Positions 48,070-49,201 of a stretch of 49,201 nucleotides of DNA are shown in pieces. This DNA is from a virus, in IMG/VR virus record IMGVR_UViG_3300031576_000072, positions 1 to 49,201 of that record. One strand, 5' to 3'. Numbering within the stretch: the stretch's first letter is position 1; each line of letters starts with the position of its first letter. A program made the translations under genes and the position numbers. Below the pieces are notes generated by a model, which ran no database searches, had not been told where the DNA came from, and saw only the letters and a program-made list of their open reading frames with translations.

Positions 48070-49201
48070 ACTCACCTCCTTTCTTTTGTGAATTTTGGAA
48101 ATTCATAACCATTTGCATTAATTGTTTGTGTTCTTCAATATGTTTGCGTAATAATTCAACCGCTTCAGGTGGCCATAACAATATATTCGGGCCATTTAAT
48201 TCACGCATATGGATCAAAATATGCTCTAAATGATTTTCCTGCGGTTCCGCATGAATGGCGCGCCCTTCCCGCATAATAGTGTGTTCCACCACAGGATCGT
48301 TTGTTTCTTTTGACGTTTGTGGTTTGCCTAACCAATCCGCCGGCTCTTCACCATAAGATTTCAAAACATTCGCGCTGGCGTACCACAAACGGTTGATGTC
48401 CCCCGTCACCAAAGGATTGCCCCCTAAAACGAACTTATCATAAAGAATGATGGATAATTCGCGCTGTACATCAATGTCGCCCTGATCCGCCGACGCCCCG
48501 ATATAAACGTCCATTTCTGTTAAAAACGCGTCCTGCATCGCTTCATAACTATCAAAAATCGGAGTTGAATCTTCACCTAAAATCCGCTTCTCTAATCCTT
48601 GCGGCATATTCATTGTGCATAATTCAAAAATATTCATCAAAATTTCAGCGAGCCCCAAACGTAAATTCGTTGCCGGCAGATTAAAACGAATATTTGCGGA
48701 AGATGAAATTTCCTGAACCCGTGTGGCCGTCCCCGATCCGCCGACAATTTCCGACTCTTTACCAAGCGCATAAGATGACGCGGCAGTTAAACGTTCAACA
48801 AATTCCAGAACTAAACGGATAGCATTTAATAATCTTTCAACAGGTATGCTTATATCAGGAAAGTAAACATTTTGCTGCGGGTTTGTTACAGGGTACATCG
48901 CGCGAGGTTTAGCGACGTGTTCGTCCGGATCATAATCTGAATTGGGATCGTAAAATCCCCAACGCATAATACTCAAAGTATTCGCATCCTGAAGTTGTCT
49001 AAAACACGCATCGATCTCTTCCGCTAAAGGACGTACTTGTTCCAGAACACCGATGCCTAAAAGTTTATGAATACGATCTAAAAAATTCGTTTTAACGAAC
49101 GGTCTTTTGCCGCGTTTCGATAATTTTGAAACTTTGACCGCGCGTAAAAATATTTTTTCTTTTAATGTCCTTAAAACACAAATCTCTTCCGCAAATCCAT
49201 C
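47921..49201 (-). CDS. Portal protein, C-terminal part (continues from 1-1087)
   Basis: The frame is open at 49201 and is the same as that of 1-1087 once the 127-base overlap is collapsed. It includes RPLAEEIDACFRQLQDANTL, the conserved core (FYDPNSDYDPDEHVAKPR) and YFPDISIPVERLLNAIRLV, followed by the helical barrel and a flexible tail of Gly, Ala, Ser, Gln and Asn (from about residue 700). The tail codes for the overlapping coiled-coil protein in another frame. Confidence 0.88.
   Translation of the reverse strand, partial: DGFAEEICVLRTLKEKIFLRAVKVSKLSKRGKRPFVKTNFLDRIHKLLGIGVLEQVRPLAEEIDACFRQLQDANTLSIMRWGFYDPNSDYDPDEHVAKPRAMYPVTNPQQNVYFPDISIPVERLLNAIRLVLEFVERLTAASSYALGKESEIVGGSGTATRVQEISSSANIRFNLPATNLRLGLAEILMNIFELCTMNMPQGLEKRILGEDSTPIFDSYEAMQDAFLTEMDVYIGASADQGDIDVQRELSIILYDKFVLGGNPLVTGDINRLWYASANVLKSYGEEPADWLGKPQTSKETNDPVVEHTIMREGRAIHAEPQENHLEHILIHMRELNGPNILLWPPEAVELLRKHIEEHKQLMQMVMNFQNSQKKGGEFGQRGGKTQGAGGASSAPGELPVSSNANPASGAAENQIQGTTLGTPAIR
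49075..49201. repeat. Terminal direct repeat, right copy (circular junction)
   Basis: Exact copy of bases 1-127. Removing one copy gives a 49,074-bp circle with an uninterrupted portal gene. Confidence 0.95.

Noticed and set aside
1-49201. tRNA genes and CRISPR arrays
   Set aside because: Reading the gaps on both strands found no cloverleaf with a T-arm GTTCGAATC-type motif and no regularly spaced repeats; a covariance-model scan was not possible.

Overview
The window is one complete circular phage genome written out linearly. The first 127 bases recur exactly as the last 127 (1-127 = 49075-49201), and the portal gene reads through the junction in frame, so the unit genome is 49,074 bp. It is a tailed dsDNA phage of a bacterium: TerS, TerL with ATPase and nuclease motifs, a 746-residue portal, a scaffold-like protein and an HK97-type capsid protein. 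I see no sheath, tube, tape measure or integrase. Head-tail adaptor and nozzle-like proteins plus a 1,723-residue internal protein suggest a podovirus-like, lytic phage. Strong Shine-Dalgarno sites, ATGA/TAATG gene junctions and TTGACA boxes fit a bacterial host; I cannot name the host.

Layout: two long transcription units diverge from a non-coding control region (about 4202-5068) that holds AT-rich inverted repeats, a 12-bp tandem repeat, three CCTGTAA words and four TTGCAA palindromes. The rightward early unit (5069-24478) starts with small unknown genes and then a cassette for a ubiquitin-like modification system: a short ubiquitin-like candidate, an E2-like protein with a single cysteine, a ThiF/E1-like adenylating enzyme and a JAMM isopeptidase (6517-8884). 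The gene order resembles plasmid PRTRC cassettes. More unknowns follow, a MerR-like protein, an AT-rich block of tiny zinc-binding genes including a Lar-like anti-restriction protein, and a promoter-terminator pair that may encode a small RNA (13306-13434). The replication module comes last: VRR-NUC nuclease, SNF2 helicase, SSB-like protein, zinc/TOPRIM primase, MCM-like AAA+ helicase, GroES-like protein, a zinc-finger protein with a nucleotide diphosphohydrolase-like domain, and a family A DNA polymerase. Three HNH homing endonuclease genes interrupt it.

The leftward late unit runs 4201 -> 1 -> 49074 -> 24426: DNA-binding protein, TerS, TerL, portal, overlapping coiled-coil protein, scaffold, decoration-like protein, capsid, a fourth HNH gene behind a structured leader, beta-helix and fibre-like proteins, a Val/Pro-repeat protein, a duplicated fibre-base domain, a membrane/lysis cluster, a glycine-rich fibre, adaptor and nozzle proteins, and paralogous internal proteins ending in the 1,723-residue protein. 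The two units converge with a 53-bp overlap of coding sequence at 24426-24478. No recognisable endolysin, tRNA or CRISPR array was seen.
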